DNA from: Shewanella litoralis
GTDB taxonomy: Bacteria; Pseudomonadota; Gammaproteobacteria; Enterobacterales; Shewanellaceae
Reading direction: 5' to 3'
Assembly (NCBI RefSeq): GCF_009828585.1
Contig: NZ_WSRZ01000012.1
Location: 83,298-147,297, forward strand
DNA: 64,000 bases
Of this stretch, positions 54,140 to 63,016 are shown piece by piece. Every line of letters begins with the position of its first letter. Position 1 is the stretch's first letter. The position numbers and the translations under genes were made by a program. The notes beneath the pieces were generated by a model that was not told the origin of the DNA, made no database searches, and worked only from the letters and a program-made list of their open reading frames with translations.

Positions 54140-55135
54140 TTACCTCTCAATTAAGTACTGTACACCTTGTTCAGTAAGACTATTGTTTTCTATAGCATCT
54201 TTAAAAACAAAAGCATTAACTAAAACGAAAAAGAAAGCTAATAACAAAGCACGCTTATTCCCAAAAAAACATATTAAACATATAACGAATGGTATAAAAG
54301 TTGTAATCAATCGACCAGCAAAGGGGCTTAAGAAATACATACCTAAATAAATACCTATACCAAGAACTCCAATAACATATATCCCATCTCCAGCGAATCT
54401 TTGTTTACTCTGGGTAAGAATGGTTATTAAAAGGATGACATACAATATAAAATTCCCTCCCCCCCCGCCACTTTTTGCGTTGTCATATTCAGTTGCTTGT
54501 CTCAATGCTAATACCTCAGCAAGTGGCATTATCATAAAACTAACAAGTCCAGAAATAAATATAATAAATACAACTCTTGCATTAATATCTTTCGAAATAA
54601 ATACTGAAAACAATTTATCTATTGTAAAAAAAGCAAAAACAATAAAGCTTGATGAATGAATGAAACCCAACACGAACACTAAAGGAAGGAACCATTTAGA
54701 CTGCCAGAAAAAATAAGCCACCCACATTAACAATGATGCTGTAAAAGCCTGACGCAAAACTATTAACAACATATGGAATGACTGAGGAATCAGAAGGATA
54801 GCCAAAAAACCAAAAATTAGAAAAAGTAAGTTTTTACTTCGAACAAATACAAAGTAACTAACAGTGAAAGCAATAAAAAAAACAAAAACAAGAGGAACAG
54901 CGTCTGGTTTAAGAAAAAATGACAAAATGCTGTTCAAAAGAAGAAACAAAGGCTCATTTGTAAGCAATGCTATGCCGTCATAACGCGCCATGATATTCAA
55001 AGAATCAATGGCATATACCACATAGTTTTCTCTATCTCTAAAATATTCATTTGGGAAAAGCGTTAATAAAAAAGCGAAGAAAGAAGAAAAAAACAAATAG
55101 AAAAAAATTTTCAAGCTGGATGTATATATACGCAT
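54140..55135 (-). CDS. EpsG/Wzy-type polysaccharide polymerase
   Basis: The 331-residue integral membrane protein has about nine or ten hydrophobic helices. It has F-R-D-R-E-N-Y (about 32-38), V-L-R-Q-A-F (about 127) and F-I-H-S-S-S-F (about 158-164), features of EpsG-family O-antigen polymerases. It would link repeat units on the periplasmic side. It sits among glycosyltransferases and a flippase, as polymerases do. A run of eight G (54459-54466) codes for Gly 223-227 in a loop; slippage there would truncate the last third of the protein. Confidence 0.82.
   Translation of the reverse strand: MRIYTSSLKIFFYLFFSSFFAFLLTLFPNEYFRDRENYVVYAIDSLNIMARYDGIALLTNEPLFLLLNSILSFFLKPDAVPLVFVFFIAFTVSYFVFVRSKNLLFLIFGFLAILLIPQSFHMLLIVLRQAFTASLLMWVAYFFWQSKWFLPLVFVLGFIHSSSFIVFAFFTIDKLFSVFISKDINARVVFIIFISGLVSFMIMPLAEVLALRQATEYDNAKSGGGGGNFILYVILLITILTQSKQRFAGDGIYVIGVLGIGIYLGMYFLSPFAGRLITTFIPFVICLICFFGNKRALLLAFFFVLVNAFVFKDAIENNSLTEQGVQYLIER
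54459..54466 (-). repeat. G8 tract inside the polymerase gene
   Basis: Eight consecutive G on the coding strand, within codons for five glycines. Surrounding DNA is AT-rich, so the tract stands out. A gain or loss of one base shifts the frame. Confidence 0.9.
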
Positions 55136-55151
55136 AAAAAACCTTTCTCTT

Positions 55152-56222
55152 TCATAGCAATTTCAACCAACTAGCAATGATAGCTTTGGGCAAGAAACGG
55201 TTTGCATTGTCAACTGACATTCTAGATAACTCGATGTAAACCGGTTTCGATATTTCTATGGCTTTTAATAAATTTGCTGATAACGCTTGTATATTACCGT
55301 CTTCACATAACCAACCAGTTTCATTATCTAAAATAATCTCAGATGGACCAGTGTCACAATCAAAAGAAATTATCGGCAAACCAAATGCTTGTGCCTCAAT
55401 TAAAACCAATGGAAGCCCTTCAAAACGAGAACTCATCACAAAATAAGCAGCTTGCTGATAATGAGCGGAAATATCATTAGTATTAGACACAAATTCAACA
55501 CTATTAATAATATTTAAATCCTTGCACATTTGTTCCAGTTTTAATTTATCTTCACCATCACCAACTATTCGTAACCGCCAATCCGTATTAGACAACGCTA
55601 CCTCAGCCCAAGACTGAAGTAACAAGTCAAATCCTTTTTGATATGTTAATCTACCAACAGCCAAAAAAAGCTTGGACTTATCGGAATTAACTGAATTAGG
55701 TAAATCAATTGTTATTGGATTGGCAATTGCTCTAATATCAGCATTACAGGTCATATTGGCAAGCCATAACTCCCTATCCCGTTCAGTTAATGTAACTACA
55801 TGATCAGCAAAACGAGCAGCTAATCTACGTGCTAGACGACGAGAGGGCTTGCCTAGATCTACAGAAAAGTTAAAGTGCTCCCAGCATATATGTTTTATAT
55901 TTAAACCCACTGTTGCAGGCAATGCGTATAGCGCCAACATAGATTCTACATCGATCAATGTATCTATATTATGTCGCTTTAAATATGACCTCAACATTTT
56001 GATTGTCGATGGGAACCGAAACACACCGCTACCAGTTGTACTAAAAAATGAATGATATGAAATACTAGGTGAAAGTTCAAAAAATGGCTTCAAACAACTT
56101 TTTAAACTTACTATATGGACATTATATCCATGTTGACATAAATCATTTGCAATAACAGTCGAAACTCTTTCCGTTCCACCACTATTGCTTAAATCCCCAA
56201 CAAAAAAACATATATTCTTCAT
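55152..56222 (-). CDS. family 4 glycosyltransferase
   Basis: The 356-residue GT-B enzyme has an N-domain starting I-C-F-F-V-G-D-L-S-N-S-G-G-T-E-R-V and a C-domain with F-L-A-V-G-R-L-T-Y-Q-K-G-F-D-L-L and S-S-R-F-E-G-L-P-L-V-L-I-E-A (E-x7-E). It resembles amylovoran AmsD- and colanic-acid-type transferases that often use galactose or glucose derivatives, but specificity cannot be fixed. It lies between wzx and the polymerase gene, with 16 bp to the next gene, in one operon. Confidence 0.88.
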   Translation of the reverse strand: MKNICFFVGDLSNSGGTERVSTVIANDLCQHGYNVHIVSLKSCLKPFFELSPSISYHSFFSTTGSGVFRFPSTIKMLRSYLKRHNIDTLIDVESMLALYALPATVGLNIKHICWEHFNFSVDLGKPSRRLARRLAARFADHVVTLTERDRELWLANMTCNADIRAIANPITIDLPNSVNSDKSKLFLAVGRLTYQKGFDLLLQSWAEVALSNTDWRLRIVGDGEDKLKLEQMCKDLNIINSVEFVSNTNDISAHYQQAAYFVMSSRFEGLPLVLIEAQAFGLPIISFDCDTGPSEIILDNETGWLCEDGNIQALSANLLKAIEISKPVYIELSRMSVDNANRFLPKAIIASWLKLL

Positions 56223-56276
56223 ATAAACCTAAATCAGTAAAAAATACTCAAAACAATAAAAAACCAAAAATTAGAG

Positions 56277-57686
56277 TTATACTCTTCGTTCCTTTAATTC
56301 AAGGAAGGAAAAATATAAAAATTTGACCCTCCCACTAAAAAAGATTAATGTAACTAAAAATGCGCCCCCCCAAAGGCAACTGTTAACAATGAAACTCACA
56401 TTGTAAAACTGAAGCGAAATAGATAAAGACACATACAATATGAGTATTACATATACCTTCCCCCTAGGGAATGACTGCCAAAGAAATACACTAGACTCCG
56501 TTCTAATTGTAAAAAAAACAAAGAATGCAACTAAAGTTGCTATAGCAGCTCCAGAAGCTCCGTAGGCTGGTATAAAAATGAAATTTAATACCACGTTTAC
56601 AACCAGTGCGACTACAGAAGCAATAATCGAAAATGAAGTCCGTCTAGATATCCCAATACCTACCTGTGTGACCTCTGATAACATATATATTAACGGAACA
56701 CCAACAGCAGCAACAAATAAAAAATTTAAATCGGTATAGCTATCAGGAACAAACGATTTCAAAACAAACGACAACACACCAAATGATGACCAAGAAAAAC
56801 TCAAAAAAAGTATCATAACCTCAATTGAAATTACTATCTTAGTTATTTTAACACCTTCGCTCACCCAACGATAAACGATAGGGTGCCACATGCTTGAAAA
56901 TATAGACGAGAATATACCAGCTATACTAGCAAAGCCTATTGCAAGCGCATATATACCTACTTCATGTAAAGTGGATAACGATTTGATAAAATATCTATCT
57001 AAAGTAGTAAGTCCTGTATACGCAAGACCAGCTACAATAAGGGGTAAACCAAAGTGAAGCATTTCTTTCAATTTAACAAAATCAACGCCTGATTTGAAAC
57101 ATCCAAAAAAATCTCTATTTAAGCATAGTATAGACACCAGTGTAGTACCCATAACCGACAAAAAGTAGGCTAAAACCAAATATCCAAAATTAAATATTTC
57201 ATACCAATAAATCAATAATAAAATCGTAATAAAAAAAACAAACTTCGGTATTATTATTGTTAAAGAATAGATAAAACCTTTCTCTTCCATTCTAAATATA
57301 TAAGCAAGCTGATTATTGAAAATAAGTAGACACAATGTTAATGCAATTGTTATGGAACTAAACTTATCATCAAAATCAAGTGTAAAACTTATTATTGGAA
57401 TAAAACAAAATAAAAGCATTAAAATCGGAAAGAAAATAACATTAGGTAACATCATAACTTTTGCTAAATTATTTTTATTATCACACTCATGATACTCTCT
57501 AACAAATGCTTGGTCTAATCCTAAGGAAAATATTATAACACCTAGACTTAAAGTCACTTGAAGAATTGAGTATCTACCGACGTCTTCTACAGTAAAATAG
57601 TTAGCGATTAAAGGTAAAGTTATAAAGGAGAAAAAAGCTCCACCTAAAGGGCCAAAAGAATATGACAATATTTTCTTTAAATTCAT
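56277..57686 (-). CDS. Wzx-type polysaccharide flippase
   Basis: The 469-residue integral membrane protein has about 12-14 hydrophobic helices and the start L-S-Y-S-F-G-P-L-G-G-A-F-F-S-F-I of MATE/MVF-superfamily repeat-unit flippases. It would move undecaprenyl-linked repeat units across the inner membrane for the EpsG-type polymerase. The ATG at 57686 is taken rather than a GTG two codons upstream. It has a run of seven G (56365-56371) coding for W-G-G near the C-terminus; slippage there would change only the last 30 residues. Confidence 0.85.
   Translation of the reverse strand: MNLKKILSYSFGPLGGAFFSFITLPLIANYFTVEDVGRYSILQVTLSLGVIIFSLGLDQAFVREYHECDNKNNLAKVMMLPNVIFFPILMLLFCFIPIISFTLDFDDKFSSITIALTLCLLIFNNQLAYIFRMEEKGFIYSLTIIIPKFVFFITILLLIYWYEIFNFGYLVLAYFLSVMGTTLVSILCLNRDFFGCFKSGVDFVKLKEMLHFGLPLIVAGLAYTGLTTLDRYFIKSLSTLHEVGIYALAIGFASIAGIFSSIFSSMWHPIVYRWVSEGVKITKIVISIEVMILFLSFSWSSFGVLSFVLKSFVPDSYTDLNFLFVAAVGVPLIYMLSEVTQVGIGISRRTSFSIIASVVALVVNVVLNFIFIPAYGASGAAIATLVAFFVFFTIRTESSVFLWQSFPRGKVYVILILYVSLSISLQFYNVSFIVNSCLWGGAFLVTLIFFSGRVKFLYFSFLELKERRV
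56365..56371 (-). repeat. G7 tract inside the flippase gene
   Basis: Seven consecutive G on the coding strand near the 3' end of the wzx-like gene, in AT-rich surroundings. Confidence 0.8.
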
Positions 57687-57718
57687 GAACACACCGGAGG
57701 AGCCTAACCTAATAAAAA

Positions 57719-58780
57719 TTATAGTTTATGAGTATAAAATGCGTTTTGCTTTCTTATTGTAACGTCTAACGAAAACATCTTATCTGCAAGTTGAACATTA
57801 CCATCTAGCACTTCTTTATCTAATTTAATATCTTCAAAGTTAAAAACTTTAAAACCAAATCGATTTAAACTCTCGTACGTAGTACTATTAACATTCAAGA
57901 ATACATTAGAGCCAACCGATAACAAGTTTAATATATTCCCCATAGCTTGTTGTCCATCATGACCAAAAATAGCAATATCAATTTTAGTTAAAAACTTGAA
58001 ATACTCTGAAGGTTCCATGAACTCTGCCAATATTTCTACATTGCTTCCGCCTAATTTATCAATTGCATAGAGCGAAATGTATTTGGCATACTCTAAATCG
58101 CCATATGACAAAGGAATATAATATTTAACATTCCCACAACCATTAAGTAAAGCCAAGCGGTCAATTATTATTTCGTGAGCATTTCGCTTCAAAGCTGAGG
58201 CGCCTATCATTACGTTCAATTTTGTAGATGATTTATCTAGAAGCCCCTCAGCTCCGATGACTATATTGCTTGGATAAAAAGATCCAAGATTGAATAACTT
58301 AGCCTTTTCATTTTTTGATATTGACTTTGCTAATTCATAATCTTTTTCTATGTGAGTAATAAAACCATCCATTCTTCTAAGAAATATTTTCGAAAAATAT
58401 TGCATAACCATGGCTTTTGGAGATAAATTATCTTCGTAATAAATCTCACCTCCCCATAGAGTTATATAAAACTTTTCTGTACGAAATAAAAAAAAGAAGC
58501 AAGGAAGTAATAAAGTGTAAAATTTATTAGGTAACGTATGAAAAACTACTTTATCGTAAAGCCTAAGTATAAGTGCAAATCTAATAACATCAAAAAAAGA
58601 ATTACTAAACACTTTATAGCTATGATTGTCTTCCAAACCGGTATCATCACCAATATAGATAAAGTCATGTTCAACATTCTTAGAATGCCTAGTTATCATA
58701 GAGGCGTAATCTGGTACGAATTTATTTCTAAATTGAATACTATTATTAGCCAAATGAAGGCATCTAGTTTTACTGTCCAC
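57719..58780 (-). CDS. WecF-like (GT56) Fuc4NAc transferase
   Basis: The 353-residue protein resembles WecF, which adds 4-acetamido-4-deoxyfucose from its dTDP form to the lipid-linked chain of enterobacterial common antigen. Supporting words are I-T-L-W-G-G-E-I-Y (about 108) and the family block I-F-G-H-D-G-Q-Q-A-M-G-N-I-L-N-L-L-S-V-G (about 270-290). The start is uncertain: a GTG at 58780 has AAGG six bases upstream, and another GTG lies three codons earlier. It follows the WecE-like gene by 38 bp. Acceptor in this organism is probably the O-antigen unit, not common antigen. Confidence 0.8.
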   Translation of the reverse strand: MDSKTRCLHLANNSIQFRNKFVPDYASMITRHSKNVEHDFIYIGDDTGLEDNHSYKVFSNSFFDVIRFALILRLYDKVVFHTLPNKFYTLLLPCFFFLFRTEKFYITLWGGEIYYEDNLSPKAMVMQYFSKIFLRRMDGFITHIEKDYELAKSISKNEKAKLFNLGSFYPSNIVIGAEGLLDKSSTKLNVMIGASALKRNAHEIIIDRLALLNGCGNVKYYIPLSYGDLEYAKYISLYAIDKLGGSNVEILAEFMEPSEYFKFLTKIDIAIFGHDGQQAMGNILNLLSVGSNVFLNVNSTTYESLNRFGFKVFNFEDIKLDKEVLDGNVQLADKMFSLDVTIRKQNAFYTHKL

Positions 58781-58818
58781 ACAAACCACCTTGAACTAAT
58801 TAAATATTTCGTACAAAA

Positions 58819-59955
58819 TCACTTTATTTTCTTACTTAAAAATGAACCGATGACTTGGCAAATATAATCAACATCAGTAAAACTTAACTCATAATATAAA
58901 GGTAAGCGTAAGAGGCGGTCTGTGAATTTATCGGCATTAGACAATTCAGCACCCTCGTACTCTTCTAAATAAAACTCACTTGAATGAAGTGATAGATAAT
59001 GAAAAACAGAGCTTATGTCATTATCTTTAAGGTAACTAATAATAGAAGTTCGTTGTTCCAAACTTTCACATATTAAATAAAACATATGTGCATTATTAGT
59101 AGAAAACTCAGATAAATTAGGGAGTGCTATACCATTATTAGTTGTTAAATTCTTCAAATTATTAAAATAACGGTTCCATAATTCTTTACGCTTATTCTGA
59201 ATGTCATCCATATTTTGCAATTGTCCATATAAACATGCAGCAATAATATCAGATGGCAAAAATGAAGAACCTATGTCAACCCAACCATACTTAGCCACTT
59301 CCCCTCTATAGAACGAAGTTCTATTTGTCCCCTTTTCTCTAATTATTTCTGCCCTATGAGCAAATTTATCGTCATTAATAACTAATAAACCACCTTCTCC
59401 TGCTATGATATTTTTAGTTTCATGAAATGAGAATGTACCAAAAGTACCGATACTTCCAAGAGGTTTATCCTTATAATACGAATCTACAGCTTGAGCAGCA
59501 TCTTCAACAACTGGAATATTAAATTTATTAGCGATATCCATTATGCGGTCCATGTCACATGCTACCCCCGCATAATGTACAACAACAATTGCCTTTGTTC
59601 TTAGAGATATAAGATTTTCAATTTGTTCAGGATCAATATTCGGATTAGATCTGCAACTATCAGCAAATTTAATTTTTGCACCTCTTAGGACAAAAGCATT
59701 AACTGTTGACACAAAGGTATAAGATGGTGCTATGACCTCGTCTCCTGGCTGTATATCTAATAGTATAGCTGCCATTTCAAGAGCATCGGTACAAGATGTT
59801 GTTAGCAATACTTTTTTAAACCCATATTTTTGCTCAAAAAATGTATGACACTTTTTAGTGTAAACACCATCCCCAGAAATCTTTCCTGTTGTTATCACTT
59901 CAGCGATATTAACTAACTCACAGCCCTGCAAGTACGGCTTATTAAATGGTATCAT
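58819..59955 (-). CDS. wecE: WecE-like dTDP-4-amino-4,6-dideoxygalactose transaminase
   Basis: The 378-residue PLP enzyme of the DegT/DnrJ/EryC1/StrS family is close to E. coli WecE along its length. Examples are M-I-P-F-N at the start, D-I-Q-P-G-D-E-V-I-A-P-S-Y-T-F-V-S-T, V-H-Y-A-G-V-A-C-D-M-D and R-E-K-G-T-N-R. The PLP lysine lies in F-S-F-H-E-T-K-N. It transfers an amino group from glutamate to dTDP-4-keto-6-deoxyglucose to give dTDP-Fuc4N. The rmlA and rmlB genes needed for its substrate are not in the window. It overlaps closely with the ATP-grasp gene upstream (one base apart). Confidence 0.92.
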   Translation of the reverse strand: MIPFNKPYLQGCELVNIAEVITTGKISGDGVYTKKCHTFFEQKYGFKKVLLTTSCTDALEMAAILLDIQPGDEVIAPSYTFVSTVNAFVLRGAKIKFADSCRSNPNIDPEQIENLISLRTKAIVVVHYAGVACDMDRIMDIANKFNIPVVEDAAQAVDSYYKDKPLGSIGTFGTFSFHETKNIIAGEGGLLVINDDKFAHRAEIIREKGTNRTSFYRGEVAKYGWVDIGSSFLPSDIIAACLYGQLQNMDDIQNKRKELWNRYFNNLKNLTTNNGIALPNLSEFSTNNAHMFYLICESLEQRTSIISYLKDNDISSVFHYLSLHSSEFYLEEYEGAELSNADKFTDRLLRLPLYYELSFTDVDYICQVIGSFLSKKIK

Positions 59956-59956
59956 A

Positions 59957-61105
59957 TTAAAACCCCAAGATGCTTAACGTATCACTCTGCTTTTCTTTAC
60001 ACACAGATACAAGAATATGACCGTACCTATCGGCACTAGACTTAATTTTCTTTCCTTCTAACATCGCACTTTCATTAAAAACAGAATGCAATACTGATAG
60101 GTTTTTTATTTCTTTTATACTGTCTGCTATAACCAAATCAGTCCTATTGAATAAAAACTTCACTATTGATGCTCTAGGCTCTATTAAATCAGAAATATAA
60201 TTATCTCTTTGATAGGGTTTTCCTAATGAAATATCTAGCACCGCTGTAACAAAATCAAAACCTGTACTATCTTTAACCAGATCTGAACCAATATAGTCCC
60301 CACCCATTCTCGAACCGATTTCAATTATATAAACATCACCATTTTCGTCAATTTTTAATTCTGAATGAGATGCTCCATTTATCATACAGACTGCATCCAA
60401 TAGCTTGTAAATAACATCTGTAATCAACTTTTTCTCAAAAGCTGTTATTCTCGCGGGGCATGTGTGTCCAGTCTCAATAAAATCTGGCGCTTCAGTAGTA
60501 AATTTTTCTGTAATCTGAAGTACTTCGTGTTCACCATTATAACTAATTGACTCAACACTAAACTCACGGCCTGATATATACTGTTCAATGAGAATTTCCT
60601 TTGTAAAAGACTCTATATAAGCAGACTCAATAGCCCTCTCTATATCGTCATACTTTTCAACTAAAGAAATACCACGGCTTCCTGAACGATCTATTGGTTT
60701 CACAATTATAGGGAAAGAGGTTGGCTTGAAATCTACGGCTTTACTTAGGTAAGTAAACTCTGGAATGGGTATTCCCTCTTTCTTTAAGACTTTTCTCATC
60801 AAAAACTTATTAGTCGTGAATATTGTACATGCTTCACTGTTTGTGACCAATCCCATAGCCAATGCTACATAATTAACAGTAATATTCGCAAGATCAGAAC
60901 CTATAGAGCAAATACCATCAATTTCAAGCTGTTTACATTTATCTAAAATTTGTTCTTTTTCAACGATACTTATCTTATAGAAAAAGTCTGCAACAGACTC
61001 ATTCCCCCCCCAAGAAAAAACATGGGTTTCAACACCTTGATTTTTTGCTGCCATTATTAATGGGAGCTGAAACTCACCGGAACCTATCACAGCAACTTTT
61101 TTCAT
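59957..61105 (-). CDS. ATP-grasp ligase of the polysaccharide locus
   Basis: The 382-residue protein has N-terminal K-K-V-A-V-I-G-S-G-E-F-Q-L-P (Rossmann-like), then an ATP-grasp domain (about 100-290). The latter has F-P-I-I-V-K-P-I-D-R-S-G-S-R-G (nucleotide loop) and the metal site D-V-Y-I-I-E-I-G-S-R-M-G-G-D. Such enzymes join a carboxylate to an amine with ATP, so it may acylate an amino sugar. It directly precedes wecE, which suggests the 4-amino group of Fuc4N as target; this is inference. A G8 tract (61004-61011) lies near the start of the gene, in codons for W32-G33-G34. ATG 61105 has a weak GGAG. Confidence 0.85.
   Translation of the reverse strand: MKKVAVIGSGEFQLPLIMAAKNQGVETHVFSWGGNESVADFFYKISIVEKEQILDKCKQLEIDGICSIGSDLANITVNYVALAMGLVTNSEACTIFTTNKFLMRKVLKKEGIPIPEFTYLSKAVDFKPTSFPIIVKPIDRSGSRGISLVEKYDDIERAIESAYIESFTKEILIEQYISGREFSVESISYNGEHEVLQITEKFTTEAPDFIETGHTCPARITAFEKKLITDVIYKLLDAVCMINGASHSELKIDENGDVYIIEIGSRMGGDYIGSDLVKDSTGFDFVTAVLDISLGKPYQRDNYISDLIEPRASIVKFLFNRTDLVIADSIKEIKNLSVLHSVFNESAMLEGKKIKSSADRYGHILVSVCKEKQSDTLSILGF
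61004..61011 (-). repeat. G8 tract near the start of the ATP-grasp gene
   Basis: Eight consecutive G on the coding strand about 95 bases after the start codon. One-base slippage would stop translation early and abolish the enzyme. Confidence 0.9.
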
Positions 61106-61339
61106 ACAACACAGACTCCAAGCATTCATTTAAAACAATTAAACAATAGGGATATAATATATCTTAAAGTTAACAAACGTGAATTCCACCACCACATCAA
61201 AATAAGTATTGTTAACTTCCATTATTATAGACAACCATTAGGCATTAAACTTTAAATAATCATTTAATTTACAAACACTCTCATAGATTCAACTTGAAAT
61301 TTTACTAAACAATACTTATCTCAATTTATTAATTCATAA

Positions 61340-62044
61340 TTATGAGTTTTCAACTAAATCAATCTTATCAACTTTCCCACCGATACGAGTTCCATAATTA
61401 AGACAATCATACAAATATTCTTCGAAGCCAAGAGAGCGCATTTTAGCGAATAAAACTTGTTTATCATAATCTGCTCGATGTAATTCGATATATCCATTAT
61501 TTATTACAGCATATGCTGCGGTAGAAATACCATCTCTTGGTTGCCCAACAGAGCCTGGATTACAGAACAGCTTATTATCATCTAATTTCAAGACAGATTG
61601 AACATGTGTATGTCCAACAAAAACACGATTGAACGAGTAGTCCTGTAAATAATTAGGCGGTATTGAATACAAATAACCTTCTGTATAATTATCTAAACTT
61701 CCATGGGTAAAAATAATGTCATCCATAACTATATATTCTTTAGAGGTCTTTAAATAATCTAATGATGACTCAGAAATGATTTCTTTATGGTAATCCAGTA
61801 ACAAATTAGCGCTTGTAGAACGTCCGCATTGAGTGTTTTCTAGAAGGTACTTATCATGATTACCAATAACCAGTTCAGTTTCATAGTTTTTCAACAACCC
61901 CAAACATTCGTTAACAAATGGATAGTAACCGCAAACATCTCCGAGTGATATAATTCTGTCAAAGCTATTAATATCAACCTGATTAAAAACAGCCTCCAAA
62001 GCAGGAAGATTACCGTGAATGTCAGAAATAATCAGAATTTTCAT
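61340..62044 (-). CDS. YfcE-type metallophosphoesterase
   Basis: The 234-residue calcineurin-like phosphoesterase has all metal motifs: S-D-I-H-G-N (7-12), L-G-D-V (34-37), G-N-H-D-K (about 60-64), T-H-G-S and G-H-T-H-V. It belongs to the small MJ0936/YfcE group acting on phosphodiesters or phosphomonoesters. The ATG overlaps the stop of the upstream ATP-grasp gene (62041-62044), so the two are coupled, which points to a joint role in making a modified sugar or substituent. It is followed by about 235 bp without a gene (61106-61339), where a new promoter may lie. Confidence 0.88.
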   Translation of the reverse strand: MKILIISDIHGNLPALEAVFNQVDINSFDRIISLGDVCGYYPFVNECLGLLKNYETELVIGNHDKYLLENTQCGRSTSANLLLDYHKEIISESSLDYLKTSKEYIVMDDIIFTHGSLDNYTEGYLYSIPPNYLQDYSFNRVFVGHTHVQSVLKLDDNKLFCNPGSVGQPRDGISTAAYAVINNGYIELHRADYDKQVLFAKMRSLGFEEYLYDCLNYGTRIGGKVDKIDLVENS

Positions 62045-63015
62045 ATACTATGGTCTTCAATATAACGTAAAAATTTTCTACCTATAGTTCCAGATTTTTT
62101 ATACTGAGCGATCTGCTTTTTCCCATTTAAAAAGAAATCAATAGACATTATAGCTTCGTTGTACCCGCACAACTCTCTTAAAGATGTGGCTGATGATATT
62201 CTCGGATTAATTTCTAATATCTTAAGCTGTTCATCATCAAATCTAAATTGAAAATTAGTAGCTCCCAGAGGTTTTAAGTGTGATGATAATTCACCAATTG
62301 CAGTGTCAATTTGCTTATTCAACACTACTTCAGCCTTAGCTGTTGCTCCCTCTCCACTTAATTTACGCTTAAAAATTATTGATTCAGAAGTTTCACCATT
62401 TCCATAACCGAAGACTGATGCAGTATACTCATCATTAACGTTCCCAATGACTTTCTGTACCATGAAATTGTCGCCAAGTTTATTTTTCCAATATGAAAAA
62501 TCATTTTCGCATTCTATTTTTAAAATTCCTTTTGAAGCATAAGAGCGCCTAGGTTTTAACAAAAATGTATCTCCTAGTTGATCTTTATTTTCCTCGTAAC
62601 TACCACTAATCGATGTTGGGATCAATAATCGTTCAAATTTAGTCCCCAAGAAATAACGATAAAACAACCACTTATCTTTACACAAGTCGATCAAATTAAT
62701 ATCGTTTATAGCTATTTTTGTATTTATTTTATCGAACTTTTCGACATGCCTCATCAAAGAAAACATATCTTGCTCTATCCCTGGTATAATTATTGAAACA
62801 CGCTCTTTTAGACATAAATCCAACATGAATTCTACGTATTCATCATCGCTAGCCATTTTCCCAGTGATGAAATCATCACACCATTCTTGACCTATCGCAT
62901 CATCATAAATATCTACGCCAATTACTCTATGTGACTTATTCGACTTTTTAATTGCTCTTACAATTCCATAACCAATAATTGCGCCGACACCTGTAACTAA
63001 AACATTATAGTTCAT
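62041..63015 (-). CDS. ATP-grasp (carbamoyl-phosphate-synthase-like) enzyme
   Basis: The 324-residue protein has an N-terminal pre-ATP-grasp domain (N-V-L-V-T-G-V-G-A-I-I-G-Y-G-I-V-R-A-I) and an ATP-grasp domain. The latter has F-L-L-K-P-R-R-S-Y-A-S-K-G (about 150-162) and the metal-binding L-K-I-L-E-I-N-P-R-I-S-S. It resembles the large-subunit-like ATP-grasp proteins common in polysaccharide loci, with unknown substrate. It is coupled to the metallophosphoesterase by an ATGA overlap and starts one base after the SDR gene stop. Confidence 0.85.
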   Translation of the reverse strand: MNYNVLVTGVGAIIGYGIVRAIKKSNKSHRVIGVDIYDDAIGQEWCDDFITGKMASDDEYVEFMLDLCLKERVSIIIPGIEQDMFSLMRHVEKFDKINTKIAINDINLIDLCKDKWLFYRYFLGTKFERLLIPTSISGSYEENKDQLGDTFLLKPRRSYASKGILKIECENDFSYWKNKLGDNFMVQKVIGNVNDEYTASVFGYGNGETSESIIFKRKLSGEGATAKAEVVLNKQIDTAIGELSSHLKPLGATNFQFRFDDEQLKILEINPRISSATSLRELCGYNEAIMSIDFFLNGKKQIAQYKKSGTIGRKFLRYIEDHSI

Positions 63016-63016
63016 T

